A stretch of DNA of 64,000 nt from Sialis fuliginosa. Taxonomy: Eukaryota > Arthropoda > Insecta > Megaloptera > Sialidae. The notes under the pieces were generated by a model. The model did not search any database and was not told the origin of the DNA. It saw only the letters and a list, made by a program, of their open reading frames with translations. Below, piece by piece: positions 41,926-53,925 of the stretch. The stretch's first letter is position 1, and every line of letters begins with the position of its first letter. The stretch covers positions 28,588,151 through 28,652,150 of the forward strand of contig OY540814.1 in assembly GCA_961205875.1 (NCBI GenBank). The letters are read 5' to 3'. The position numbers were made by a program, and so were the translations under genes.

Positions 41926-43282
41926 CATATGGGAATTGATTTAAAACTATTTTTTATTAATTTAATTTTTATAATTTAATATTTTTGATGATTGTATTTA
42001 TATTGGGATTGTAAGGTCAAATAATTTTTTTTTATGATTGAAGTAGAAGCATAAAAATTAGCGCTTTATTATTTTTTTCGGAATATTATTAACATCATTC
42101 CATCTTCAGTGCACACATCATTAGTAATTACATACAATTTACAGCTAAAAATTAACAATATAATATAATTGAATGTTTTTAAAAAACTATTATCTATTTA
42201 ACTTACATGGTGTATATATATTTAATATTTTTGGTAGCAAAAATGTTATTTTCCCGGAATATCCGTTCATAATTTTGCAAATTTCTATCAGATCAATTGA
42301 GGTTTTTTTTTTAAATTTCCTCGATGAAATATGAACCATTATAGTATATTTATTGTTTATATTATTTACTTTTCTAATGAAAAACTTATTGCACAAAAAT
42401 CACAAGATAGATATACAATAATATATCGGACAGAAATACTACCCTGAACTATAGTAAGCTACCAATCAGATTCTTAGAAAAAGAGATAGGTATATTCCAA
42501 ACTACACTGCATCTCTCTCTCCCAGATGTTACACCATTGTGTTAATACATTCTCTCTGTATGTCTATGATTATACACGATTTATATGATATTGCGGGTTA
42601 AAATTCTCTCGATCAAGTACATCTAAAATCGAGTGGGACATACATGTCCCTGTGGTCTCGAAAGAGTTAAAATAACCACGTGAAAAGCTTCAAAACTACT
42701 TTCTGATTCGAACATACTTTTACGTCTGTAATCGACAATGTACAAAACATTAAAGTAATATTGCCCAAACTACCAAAACATGCCATAATGACTTTCACAT
42801 GTTCCATTTTCTCGATACCATAAGTGCAATTTTTTACACAAATAAAATCTCGATTTGTGCCCGTGAGCGCCCGTCTTTTCACATGCAATCTGATACATAA
42901 ATGTCGGCGGCATGGCCACGTGTGATGTATGGCGCTGCTACACCCCCCCCACCCCCCCTCTACAATCTTGTTCACGTGTATCATTATTTCGTCATCAAAT
43001 CACAGCAATATCTTAAATCTTCCCCCGTGTTTTGTTTTGTTTGTTCACCGCCTACTTGAACGTCTTTATTTTTTGCTATTATGCTCTTCGTCGTTGTTGT
43101 CTGCTGTTAGACTGGTTGGAGGGTGGGGGGGGGGGGGGGGGTTGATGGATACTGATGTATGTGGTATATGACATATTTGGTACAGAATATATTTTAGTGG
43201 CGTAGATATGGGGGATCAAGGAGATCAATCCCCCCCCCATGTGTCTACGAAAATTATAAGTTGATCAAAAGAATTTATAATA
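41926..43282. other. Unassigned, with C and G runs
   Basis: Mostly AT-rich. Homopolymer runs lie at about 42941-42958 (C) and 43123-43141 (G). At 43199 'agtggcgtagatatggggga' followed by 'tcaatccccccccc' resembles one end of a CAGTGGCG hAT MITE without its partner. Confidence 0.4.
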
Positions 43283-43816
43283 CAGTAAAAGCTCCTTATT
43301 CGCGCTTCCTTCATTCGCGTTTTCACTATTCGCGGATTAGAAAAATGCGACCCAATTCCTATATTCGCGGCTAAAGATTTCTTTATTCGCGGACCTAATC
43401 AGGAAACGTGACATTTAATTTGAAAAATCTTAATGAAGGCTTAAGAATGGCAAATGAGCTTTGTGATTTCTTTATGAAAATTGATCCGTCTATGGAACGA
43501 AGTCTTATTTTTAACAGGCAAATTGCTAATGCCACTGCTGAATATCAGTCTGAAATGAAGGAGCTTTTAAAAACTGCCAAGCAAGAAAAAATTACAAAAT
43601 TCTTTAAACCATTGCCTAAGCCTGAAGATAATAATTAATCAATATGGTCAAAAACTTCAATTAAATTGATTTTTTTATATTGTATTTGTTTATTTATTTT
43701 GTCACCTAGGAACGTATCCCCTATAATCCCATATAAATTACCATTCCGTATTCACGGTTTCTGTATTCGCGGCATATTTATGGAACATATACCCCGCGAA
43801 TAAAGAGCTTTTACTG
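43283..43816 (+). mobile_element. Tigger/pogo deletion derivative, TA duplication
   Basis: The left end CAGTAAAAGCTCCTTATTCG and the inverse of the right end CAGTAAAAGCTCTTTATTCG differ at one position, and TA flanks both (43281-43282 and 43817-43818). The motif 'ttcgcg' is repeated near both ends. The 534-bp element keeps only the end of a transposase gene (43399-43638). Confidence 0.92.
43399..43638 (+). pseudogene. Tigger-type transposase, C-terminal remnant
   Basis: The frame is open from 43399 to a stop at 43638, without a proper ATG (a GTG lies at 43408). The product has ANELCDFF early and KITKFFKPLPKP at its end. In Tigger/Jerky-like transposases, a helix with repeated aromatic residues and a final 'I..FF' motif close the protein after the DDE domain, so this looks like the last 75 or so residues. 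The DNA-binding and catalytic parts are deleted. It is the clearest protein remnant in the window. Confidence 0.65.
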
Positions 43817-43942
43817 TACTACACGAATTTAGTTCCCAGATTTCTGAAATGCTCCGGTGGGGCAGTCTCGGACCGAGGGGGGAGGGTAATTTTTATATTT
43901 AATATACAAATAAATTCATCTACTAGTTATATACTTCTATAT

Positions 43943-44949
43943 CAGTGGCGAAGCGTCCATGGAAAGCAGTGCTTCCCTTACTTTATGGGTAAATTAATAC
44001 AAATCTGTGTTTTCAGTTAATAAATAATTTTATAATATTATTAGAATGTTCGTCTTTATGCGCAACTCAAACATTTTAATCAAAAATAGCTTTAATATTA
44101 ATTAACACGCTCAGTTATAAAACTATAATACCTCTACGTCTTATTTTTTTGTATTTTAGTCGATATTTGTATGACGAGTTGAAGTTCACTGCAGGAAATT
44201 TCACTAAAAAATTTAGAATTTTTGATTTCGTTAAAAGTATGTTTATTGTATAGAAAATGACGTGAAAAGTTGAACTGTTCAAACCGTAGGTTTGTATCTC
44301 AAACCGTTCTCGAGATATAGCCTCTCAAAGTTTTAGTTTTTTCAAATTTTTGGAGAAAAAAGGCCATAACTTTTGAACGCGTGGTCGGAATTGATTTTAG
44401 TTGACGGATTTGGAATCAGCGTGTCAAAATCTATATAATGACATGTACAATACTTTAAAACTCGAAAAAAAAAATTTCGCGAAAAATCGAAAAAATTCAA
44501 AGGGGTATACCTTAAAAAAATGTCGATTTTTGGCCAAAATTTTTTTGTCGAATTTTAAAGTATTATACATGTCATTATATAGATTTTGACACGCTGATTT
44601 CAAATCCGTCAACTAAAATCAATTCCGACCACGCGTTCAAAAGTTATGGCCTTTTTTCTCCAAAAATTTGAAAAAACTAAAACTTTGAAAGGCTATATCT
44701 CGAGAACGGTTTGAGATACAAACCTGCGGTTTGAAACAAACAACTTTTCACGTCATTTTCTATACAATAAACATACTTTTAACGAAATTAAAAATTCGAA
44801 ATTTTTTAGTGAAATTTCCTGCAGTGAACTTCAACTCGTCATACAAATATCGACTAAAATACAAGAAAATAAGACGTAGAATTATTTAGTTTCTATATAA
44901 ATATTAAGAATTTATTTTGAAAAGTAAAAGCTATTGTATGACGCCACTG
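43943..44949 (+). mobile_element. Long palindromic element (family P), copy 2
   Basis: The ends CAGTGGCGAAGCG and TGACGCCACTG are inverted in their last 8 bp. Long arms run from 'ctacgtcttatttttttgta' (44135) to 'aaataagacgtag' (44879) and meet near 44505. The same sequence on both strands explains why 44401-44589 (plus) and 44424-44612 (minus) give nearly the same peptide. The flanking 8-mers do not match. Confidence 0.88.
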
Positions 44950-45477
44950 GTTTTCTAATATTCAAAAATAATTTGAAAAATTCAAAAAAGTATTTTTTTA
45001 ACCTCTCTATTTCTACACGATCCAATTCATAAAATTAAAACACAAAATCAAATAAACAGCAAAACTCATCGCGTTTTGTACAAATCACGCGTGTTCATAT
45101 ACGTTTTTCACGAACTGGGGCGCCCCCACCATCTCATCATTCTTGCGAACTCCCTACCCTTCATCCCCCCCTCCCTCGCAAACAACAGTTTGCCCTATTT
45201 GTTACACCTGACAGCAGGAAAAGCGTGAGACCGCGTATACATATGTTGTAAAAAAAAACTCGACTGACGGCTTTCAAATATGTGTGTGTGTGGATTTGTA
45301 AGTGCAAGTGTGTGTGACATACTAGAATTTCACGCCCTTCCTTTCAAAGATATGCGACGCATTTTATGGTTTCTTTATTGTTTTTGCTGGTTTTTGAATA
45401 CTGTCTTCAAAAAAATAAATTTGTATTTTTTTGTCATGTTAAAATGACAACCTTATATATCCATTACTAGAGATTGG
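44950..45477. other. Unassigned, low-copy-looking
   Basis: Near 45115-45180 a C-rich patch ('ggcgcccccaccatctcatc') interrupts AT-rich DNA, and a short GT run lies at 45280. No feature was recognised. Confidence 0.4.
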
Positions 45478-45757
45478 AAAAATAGTTTTTCAACTATTGC
45501 GTAAAAATGCATTTATTGTAATTTTTATTACATATCTCCATCGTTTTCAGAAAACTGAGTTGATTGAACACAATTTGAAATCAACTATTTGCAATTACCT
45601 TTCCAATTATTTTAAAACTATTTGCGGCACTTTTTACTGCTTCGTTTGCACTAATTATTATTAAATCGTAAAAGAAAACTATTTATCAACTATTTTCCGA
45701 AAAAAATTCAACTAGTAACTATTTCATTGAAAATAACAACTATTTTTCCAATCTCTA
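45478..45757 (+). mobile_element. hAT-type MITE, 20-bp perfect TIRs
   Basis: TAGAGATTGGAAAAATAGTT begins both ends. The flanks TCCATTAC and ATCATTAC share six of eight bases. It is the opposite-orientation relative of 24607-24890, and the two share 'caactattgcgtaaaaatgc'. Confidence 0.88.
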
Positions 45758-45837
45758 ATCATTACTTACTTTTTTGTATAAAATTATATTTTATTCTGAA
45801 ATAGTAAGAGAGTAAAATACATATGTATAATTAATTA

Positions 45838-46022
45838 TAATGTTACCCGCAACTTCGTCCGCGTGGATTTTGTATTTTTTATCTAATCAATTTTATTTTT
45901 ATATATGTTCTTCCCTGTGATGCAAGCTATCTCCCTGCAAAATTTCATCTAGATCGGTTCAGCGGTTTAGCTGTAAAAAAGTAACTAATAGACAGAGAGA
46001 GTTACATATGGATTTAATATAT
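45838..46022 (+). repeat. Family C-type repeat, complete-looking
   Basis: 'gttacccgcaacttcgtccg' and 'cgtggatttt', then 'gcaagctatctccctgcaaa' and 'agatcggttcagcggttta', end in 'gacagagagagttacatatg'. This order is widespread in arthropods. Confidence 0.7.
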
Positions 46023-46071
46023 TTAAATAATAAATGGACTGTGTTTTGCACTAATGTATCAAATATGTATA

Positions 46072-46185
46072 TATTTTTAATTTTTTGACAATTTCAATCT
46101 AATTAATATGTCTAAGCAAATATCAATTTAGAAAAACAAAACACGAATTTTTAAAATAAATTGAGATAAGGGAATATTTTAGCAA
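46072..46185 (-). repeat. Family A fragment, inverted
   Basis: 'ttttttgacaatttcaatct' to 'tttaaaataaattgagataa' is the reverse of 155-285. Confidence 0.75.
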
Positions 46186-46508
46186 TATATTTTGAAAAAT
46201 TACACGTATAATAGGAAATATACACGTTTATTATTATATATAATTAAAACAATAAGTTCTGTTGTTATTATTTTATCATTTAAAAAAATAATTATCTCCG
46301 TTACCATGTGATTTTCCATTCATTAAAAACAAACATGGAGGAGTTAATATCCTGTCTTATGACGTAATAATAATAAGGTCGAAAAAAATATATGCTTCAT
46401 ATAGTCGTTGTTAAAAAAAAGGTGAACTTTATTTTTTTTTGTAAATATATGAAAGAGCACCTTTATTTTGTATAAATAAGATATCGAATCATTTTATGAG
46501 TGTGTCTG
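46186..46508. other. AT-rich, unassigned
   Basis: Nothing recognised. Confidence 0.45.
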
Positions 46509-47212
46509 CAGGAGCGTATACAGAAATTATTTAGTGGGGGAGGGGGAAAGATATACTATTAATAATTTAGAAATTATTTCAAAAAAATTAAGCATTAATT
46601 TTATTTTACGGCTATTTTTATGTTGAGTATTTAGAAAAATCTGTAATTTTTAATTATAGCTACGGGCCTATATAAAAAAACATGTTATATTAACCAGAAG
46701 ATATATTTCGAACGTATTTTTGAGCGCTGAAAATTGATTTGACAATACAAAAAAATTATAAATGTTTATCGATTTTGAGAGCCTCCAGGGGCCGTAGTAA
46801 TTTTTTTCGGCCAAATTTAATTAATTACTTTTGTAGATCAGATTTTTCTCTTCAATTTACCTTTTTTGTATCGTTGTACAACCATTTTTAACCGAGTTAT
46901 GAAGACTTTCACCTTCCCAAATTTTCCATTTTTATATTGTTATTTTTTGTATGTTTGCAAATAATTTAAGTTAAAGTGAAATATATTTTAAGAGAGGGGG
47001 AAGGTAAACTAACTTGTAGAACAGACTTTTCTCTTCAATTTACTTTTTTTAGTATCGCTGTACGACCTTTTTTGACTGAGTTATGAAGAAAAGATTTTCA
47101 CCTTTCTTATTTTATGATTTTTTCTTTAATCGCCCTTAAGTTAAAGTTAAATAACGGGGTGGAGGGGGGAGGGGAAGTAGTAAAATAATCCACCTCTATA
47201 CGTGCGCTACTG
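46509..47212 (+). mobile_element. Possible hAT-like element with internal duplication
   Basis: CAGGAGCGTATACAG at the left and CAGTAGCGCACGTATAG (inverse of the right end) are similar, and G-rich tracts lie just inside both ends. No 8-bp duplication is seen. Inside, 46845-46915 and 47025-47098 are diverged direct copies ('ttctcttcaatttac', 'tttttt', 'gagttatgaag'). Their inverted relative is at 26580-26830. Confidence 0.45.
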
Positions 47213-47584
47213 AATACGTGAATGTGTGTGTTTGTGCACGTAATGACCCCGAGTTTTTGATGGATGGCAGGCGATACATGTGTCAGATACTAACAGTACC
47301 AGACTAATTATAATATTTAACTTGACCTTTCTGTGTTGGCGCTGACCGTTGATTCGACGAACAAAGCATTTGATTTATTCATCATCAACTCACCGTCTTA
47401 CCAGTGGCGTGCTGTATTTACAAGAAGTAATTACTCATTCCTCCTCGTTCGAATGAAAATCGAATTGATTTCGTAATTTTTATTTTATACGAGCAAAAAT
47501 TATTATAAAGTTTCAGGTTCGTTTATTAATTAATTTTAGACTTTTGGGGGGTGGAAGGAGGTTTGTAAAAGGCATTTATTTAGT
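47213..47584. other. Unassigned
   Basis: At 47403 'cagtggcgtgctgtatttac' looks like a single hAT-type end. Otherwise nothing was recognised. Confidence 0.4.
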
Positions 47585-47587
47585 TAC

Positions 47588-47850
47588 TGTCCGATTAGCA
47601 CCAAAATCAATAGATCTGGAGTACCTACTCACTGAGAAAAACATTTTCCCCAAAAATAATTTTACAGTAGTTATCATGAACGAAAGAAAATTCTACATCC
47701 GCACAGACACACAGACACACGTACAGCCGCCATGCTGAAATTAACTTTTCTTTACGTTTTGAAGTTAGTACATTCAGAGTCTGTTATTATCACGAACACG
47801 ATTTTTCGATGGTGTTACAATACTTCCATTTCTTTTAGAAACCTTACGTA
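47588..47850 (+). repeat. Family D fragment
   Basis: 'tccgattagcaccaaaatca' to 'ttttcgatggtgttacaata' and 'cttccatttcttttagaa' follow the family order. The right end is eroded. Confidence 0.8.
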
Positions 47851-48332
47851 AAAATCTTAGAAATCGAAAATAGTTTTGATATCATTTACTGAATATGTAT
47901 AAAATATTAAATACCTACTTATAACAAATATATGAATGAAAAATATTTATGTATATATGCATGTTAAAATATAGATAATAAAATATACAATTTTATTGAT
48001 TAATATACGTATTTGCAACTTTATATATTATATGAGTATTCGTTTTGATTATAATAATCAATAAGCAAAACATTTTGTGCAAATTCAAATCGAGATAAAC
48101 ATTTTATTATTATTAATGCATTTAGCTATTGTTCGATTAAACATATTTCAGATATGAAAAATGCGGTGGTATTTTTTCTAAGATATAGATTAGGTATTTC
48201 CATTTCGAAATAATATAGAAATATTAGATTTCCTTATGTATACATTAATTTTCTGCTAATAAAATTAGATGTAATAAAAAAAATCTGGTCAAAAAAAAAC
48301 CTATTCTATTTTTTTGTCCCATTTTTTTTTAG
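47851..48332. other. AT-rich, nothing recognised
   Basis: No supportable feature. Confidence 0.45.
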
Positions 48333-48583
48333 CCAGCAAGGACTTTCAAATTAAGTTTCTAACCTATCTGACAGTTCTTCCTATGTTACATGAAGTGTTT
48401 GACAATTTTCGCGCACGCGTGGTATGTAAACACCAGCGGTATTAAAACAGTGGCGATATTATGAAAATTATTTTGTACGATCAGAGTCGCCAACTGTGTT
48501 ACAATAAGTTGAAGTATCATTTGAAAGTGCTTGCTGGCTAGAAAATTTGCTAGCTCCTTTATAATACTATACATTACTGTGCA
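48333..48583 (-). mobile_element. MITE family B, inverted and partly eroded copy
   Basis: 'gacaattttcgcgcacgcgt', 'cagtggcgatattatgaaaa' and 'gtcgccaactgtgttacaat' are the reverse of 690-830. The right end 'ttgctagctcctttataata' replaces the GTCCGG terminus seen at 590. Confidence 0.75.
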
Positions 48584-48654
48584 CACAATAAACTGTTAAT
48601 AAACGTTATGGAACTGTCATATAATCAGTTTGATATCCCGTTTAACAAATATTA

Positions 48655-48820
48655 TGTATCCATACTAATATTATAAATGTGAAAATAACTCTGTGTGTCC
48701 GTCTGTTTGTTACCTCTTTACGGCTGAACCGATCTTGTTGAAATTTGGCAGGGAGATAGCTTGCATCCTGAGGAAGGTCATAGGTTACTTTGTATCTCGA
48801 AAAATTGATTAGATATACAA
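48655..48820 (+). repeat. Family C repeat
   Basis: 'taatattataaatgtgaaaa' and 'aaccgatcttgttgaaattt', then 'ggcagggagatagcttgcat' and 'aaggtcataggttactttgt', give the family order. Confidence 0.8.
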
Positions 48821-48839
48821 AAAAATTCAAATCACAGTA

Positions 48840-49996
48840 GCAGGTAACAGCTATAGTTTCTTTATAATATTATGTACAAACATAATTTTAAGTAAGTTAC
48901 ATCTCCCCGTCACTGAGATCGGTGCAGCGACCTCTGTACATGATAGATATTAACTTGTCGACCTTTTTATGTTTCCATATTGTGTCGGTTATCTCTGCTT
49001 ATCAGTTTGCTTCCTTTCCAATAATCTAGGCGTGGGAGAGAGCCCGATGAATGGCCGCCTGTAGACCTCCGGCCAACGTAATACGACTAATAAATACAAT
49101 GAATTCTGTTTATCATGAATAAATATGTGCTCTACCATTCATAAAACACATAGCTATATATAGTGTTCATAGCTAATTGTGTATAGAAATAATAATAATA
49201 TGTTGAATTATTGTATGATCTATTTATATATGTATGTTTGAAGATATTGCTCTGGTTGTTTTTTATTTATTAAACAAATACTTTTTCATATGTCTATGTA
49301 GGGGAAAGTCGGGTATACTAGTTTTTGGTTTAGACAAATTATTATTATTTATTTTATTTGATTTTGTTTCTATTAAGTATTAATCAACATAATCAGTTCC
49401 AAATAATTTTAAAAAAATGTGGAAAAAGATTCAGCCCTCCAGAGGGGGGTGATTTTCCCATTTAAAATACACGTGTTTTTTCAATTTTTCAAAGACCTGC
49501 GTACTAGAGTGTCTTAAACTCTTTCTAAAAATCTAGAATACTCATAAAAGCATTCTTGGTACTCATATTCCATATCTTGATGGATAAATTAAATTTGTGA
49601 TTCAACGTTGACAGCTATATGGGCCATTTGGTCATTTCATCAAGAGACAATTTTTAACAAAAAACTTTTCTCGATAATTTTGCCAGAAAAACGTTTGACA
49701 ATGAAAATATTGATCTGTGCAAGTAATTTACAGATTTTTAAATCTGTAGGGGGCTGACAGCACCCCACGCGAGTAACCTGCATTAAATCTGATCTAGTAT
49801 TTATACAATAAACATCTCTTACCCATTAAGTAAATAAGTACTGTGAGTGGCTCAGCGGCATCCCCCCCCCATGAGTTATTGGAGACAGATTTGTATAACA
49901 CGTTTGTGATATGTCGTAACAAATCGCGCGTTGGGACGCTGGGAGTCTGAACGTGGAACTTGAAATAGTTTCAAAGATAACATTAACAATCTATGT
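48840..49996. other. Unassigned
   Basis: 48900-49110 is of mixed composition ('gagagcccgatgaatggccg') and low-copy-looking. The rest is AT-rich. Nothing was recognised. Confidence 0.4.
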
Positions 49997-50165
49997 CAGT
50001 GGCGCACCTAAAAAAATTTGGGGGGGGGGGGTATACATTTTTTTGGTTATATTTGTATGTAATTTTTATGTTTTTATGTATCATAATTGTTAAATTAAAT
50101 AATGTAACGGGTGGAGGGGGTGGGGGAGAGGTTCTAACCCTTACTCTCCCTTGTGTGCGCCACTG
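49997..50165 (+). mobile_element. hAT-type MITE, CAGTGGCGCAC ends
   Basis: CAGTGGCGCAC is perfect at both ends. The flanks ATCTATGT (49989-49996) and ATCTATAT (50166-50173) match at seven of eight positions. A G run follows the left end. The 169-bp size and G/C-run layout resemble the MITE at 2268-2432. Confidence 0.88.
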
Positions 50166-51370
50166 ATCTATATACTAACCAGCCCCAATTTAGTTCTCTC
50201 AGTGTCTTTGTGTGGTATTCAAAATTAATTTAGAATTGAAAATATTATTTGGCATTTTTAATTTTTTACTTTATATACGAAAATAATTTATCATGTGCGA
50301 TTAATTTAATTTATTTCTAACAGTGTTAAATCACCGAATGGATCCTGAATTTGCTTTTTAATAGGTATCAAACTGTGGTATGAACTGGCTGGTGAAAATG
50401 GGCATATATGCATTTTTTAGTATAATTTATTTAAAACTGATAAATATTTTTAGTCCGGGCCTGTGTTTACTGTCAAGAACCCACTCTCCTTCAGGTCTAT
50501 CAAGTATTATTTACATATGTATACATTTGTTATACAATACACCAGTTTTTGTGAGAACCGTATCAAGTGATTATGTTCTATACATATATTTTAGAACTGT
50601 ATTTCTTTTATTTATTCAATTTTTGTTTTATTTATAAGTATCTACTTAATACAAGCTTCATTTGGTAGAGAATATTGATTTGGCCAAAATGTTAATATAG
50701 TACAATATAATAGAGCAAAAAATATGTTACATAAACTGAAAAAACAAATTTTAAAAATATCAAATGTTTTACTTTTTATTCATTATACAAAATCGTAAAT
50801 ACCTCGGTTCCTATATATGAGAGATAGGTGGTTGTCCCCCCCCCCCCCCCTCTAAATAATTAATAATAATAATACTTATTTAGAATAGCATTCTACGATC
50901 GACTTACTGGAAAAATGTAAAAATCTTACTTATTCTGAGATAAATGTAATTTTTTTTAAACAAAAATAACCAATTCATGTAGGTATGGTAGGTTTTTCGA
51001 AAGGGTATAAAATAGAGCAGTTTTTAAAACCATTTGAACATCTGTAAATGTACTAGATTTTATAAAATAATTTTTAAAAGTTTTTAAATGTTAAACTGCA
51101 CTTATGAATAATAAATTTAATTTTGATCTGATAGTGTAGCATCAACATTTAAGTAATATAAAAATCATGTTTAAAAAATATAGGCTCTTTAACATGTATA
51201 AAAATGGGTTTTTTCAAAAATTTACTAAAATGACCGATATAAAAAAAACTGTTGCACTTTGTATATAGGTATATTTACTAAAATCTTTTCCAAATGACTC
51301 ATTCTACCTTCCTTCAAAATATTCGTATCGCCGAACAATAAGTTAAGTAAGAATGTAGCGTTAAAGACAG
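50166..51370. other. AT-rich, with a C run
   Basis: A C run lies at about 50837-50850. The 85-codon frame at 50380-50637 is rich in hydrophobic and aromatic residues, as AT-rich DNA gives by chance. Nothing else was recognised. Confidence 0.4.
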
Positions 51371-51690
51371 GTGCTTTATTCTGTTAGGTGTATATGTAAC
51401 ATCAGAGTTGATCCCAATCTAATATGGTATTCAGCTCGGTGCCTCAAAACCAAATCGCTGCGATTTGTCGATGTCCAGCCCCGCCGCCCGCTCGCCCGCC
51501 GCGTCTCGGAACAAATGCCCTGGAATGCGGAAAAGTTTGTCCGGAAAAATGCATACAATTTCCCGAGACAATTTTCTACGTCATTTCGTGTGTCTGTCAG
51601 ATTCGTTGTCCTCGAATGTAAAATGATGTCGTTTACTTGAAAATTTTCTTCGGCGTGTCTTGCTTTAATTAGTTTTCGTTCGGCGCGATC
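51371..51690 (-). other. CpG-richer block with the longest open frame
   Basis: A 146-codon minus frame (51376-51816) begins in a nearby duplicated segment and runs through a GC-rich block ('gccgcccgctcgcccgccgc', about 51483). The peptide has no motif I recognise, and an open plus frame (51371-51640) overlaps it. The ATG lies in repeated DNA, so the start at least is accidental. The block itself, low-copy and CpG-rich, could be an exon or control element. Confidence 0.3.
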
Positions 51691-52722
51691 GGAACTTAAT
51701 TGGGTAGATAGAATTGATTGATAAATAAAAACTTTTAACCGGGTACCGTTTACAAATTGACATACATTTTTTTTTAAACAGGACGCTGAAGGGTACAGGG
51801 GTACACTACCTTTCAAAAGTATATTTGGTTGAAAATTTTTAAACTGAAAGATAAAATTGGTGAGAATATTATAGAGTTAAGAAAATGAACTTAATTGTGT
51901 AGATAGAATTGATTGATAAATAAAAACTTTTAACCGGGTACCGTTTACAAATTGACATACATTTTTTTCAAACAGGACGGTGAAGGGTACACTATAGTGT
52001 GTTCCAAAAAAAGTCGATAATTTTTTTTTTCGATTCCATGTGAAATTCTTGTTATATATGCTATAAAAAAAATTCTGTAAAAATTTGAGCCCTTAATATC
52101 AACTTGAAGAACTCCATCACCGAATTTGAAGATTTACCATTGATTTAACATGGAAAAATGATTTTTTAACGTTCATTTCTCCTGCAAACTATGTAGAACA
52201 TTATTTTTCGGAAAAACCATGACTGATCCTTCTTCAGTATTAAATTCTGTAAAAAAAAGCTCTTAGGGTCCAGTCTCTAACGTCAACCCTCTCGTTTTTA
52301 TTTGCGTTAAAAAATACAGATTTTTTGAATTTGTTGACGTTAGAGACTGGACCCTAAGAGCTTTTTTTTACAGAATTTAATACTGAAGAAGGATCAGTCA
52401 TGGTTTTTCCGAAAAATAATGTTCTACATAGTTTGCAGGAGAAATGAACGTTAAAAAATCATTTTTCCATGTTAAATCAATGGTAAATCTTCAAATTCGG
52501 TGATGGAGTTCTTCAAGTTGATATTAAGGGCTCAAATTTTTACAGAATTTTTTTATAGCATATATAACAAGAATTTCACATGCAATCGAAAAAAAAAAAT
52601 TATCGACTTTTTTTGGAACACCCTAGTACACTACCTTTCAAAAGTATTTACTCATAATCAATTTGGTTGAAAATTTTTAAACTGAAAGATAAAATTGGTG
52701 AAGATATTATACAGTTAAGAAA
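51690..52722 (+). repeat. Direct duplication of about 200 bp, second copy split
   Basis: Copy 1 (51690-51889) and copy 2 (51890-51996 with 52624-52722) both run through 'agatagaattgattgataaa', 'aaccgggtaccgtttacaaa', 'tacactacctttcaaaagta' and 'aaactgaaagataaaattgg'. Copy 2 is interrupted by the palindromic MITE. Copy 1 therefore shows approximately the unoccupied site. Confidence 0.88.
51997..52623 (+). mobile_element. Palindromic MITE, TA duplication
   Basis: Two arms of about 270 bp, from 'gttccaaaaaaagtcgataa' to its inverse at 52600, pair almost without mismatch around a centre near 52310. TA flanks both ends (51995-51996 and 52624-52625). The arms share 'gcaaactatgtagaacatta' and 'ccatgactgatccttcttca'. 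There is no coding content. Confidence 0.9.
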
Positions 52723-53925
52723 AAATCTGTTGATACGAGGAAGTCGCGTTTATTCGAAGTCGAGAGGGCCTCCCACCAAGTTATGTATAGATCCTTGACC
52801 AATATCGCGGGAATTGACGTCACCACGAAGATGTATTCAAATGTTATAAATGTATAATAGAATATCAATTACAAGAAATCCTTGTCTTCGTATTTTTTGA
52901 TATTTTAACAACATATACAATCAAAGAAGTATTAATTCGACATTGCAAAATCATGAAAAAGCTATCGCAGACAATTTTGTCTATTCGGGAAGGTCATTTT
53001 TACTATTCTTAAGTTGGCAATACGTTCTGTGATTTTGAAAACTTTATATACCTTGGTAGTTAATAGTTAATCGTGATAGTGAAATAACTTTACTTTTCTT
53101 TTAATTTCGAATGTGGCAAAATATGAATGACGACGGTGATAAGTGTAAATTATAATATGTATGTATTGTATCTGACCTAACCTCAAATCTATAGATATGA
53201 TTTTGAAAAATATTGTACAGTCAATGAGATAAATACAAATGCTCTAATTCATTCTACAAAAAAAATTCAAAAATATGTTCGTTTACGCCATGACTCGAGA
53301 ATGGTGGGAGGTGAAGGAGGAGAGAAAATTACGAATAAACGAAACTCGGCATTTCAGATAAACGAGACTTTAATTACAAAATTAATATCTAGAATAATAA
53401 CATTCTTTATTAATATCACAGTAATGACGCAATACCTAAGTTCGACTGTATTTTATATATGTATGTATGTATTACATTTAGTAAATCAGTGTCATACATA
53501 TTTGAAACTTTACAATAAACAGAAGGACATAAAAGAAGAAAATAAAAATATTTATATTACAGAAGACAAAAAATCATAGAAAATATTGCCACAAACTGAC
53601 TCCAATGTCACGTGACAGGCGTGAATAAAAAAGAAAAATGGACTAAAAAAACATGAGTCTTGATAAAATAGATGCACTCTCACTTCAAGGATGAAAAAAT
53701 TCTGTTGGACAAATTTCTATTTTACATTTGGGACAATATAGTCAAGTATAGTTGAGTGTATCACAAATGACAAAGTGTTTATGTGAATGGGCGTGGAATA
53801 GCGGGGGGGGGGGGGGGGGTAAAAATGGGGCGAAAAGATATATACGGTGTTACGAAGAAATATAAATTTATATCATTTATTTAGTACCAATCAAAGATAT
53901 GTATTTGTATATGAAATTTTTAAAA
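52723..53925. other. Unassigned, with a G run
   Basis: 52740-52840 is of mixed composition ('gagagggcctcccaccaagt'). A G run lies at about 53803-53819. The 92-codon frame at 53301-53579 is AT-rich and unrecognised. Confidence 0.4.

Noticed and set aside
42929-43171. 80-codon plus frame with Pro- and Gly-rich runs
   Set aside because: The runs come from C and G homopolymers; the frame has no domain.
44401-44612. Nearly identical peptides on both strands (44401-44589 plus and 44424-44612 minus; likewise 62968-63156 and 62991-63179)
   Set aside because: They are the two arms of a palindrome read on opposite strands. No start context, domain or length suggests coding.
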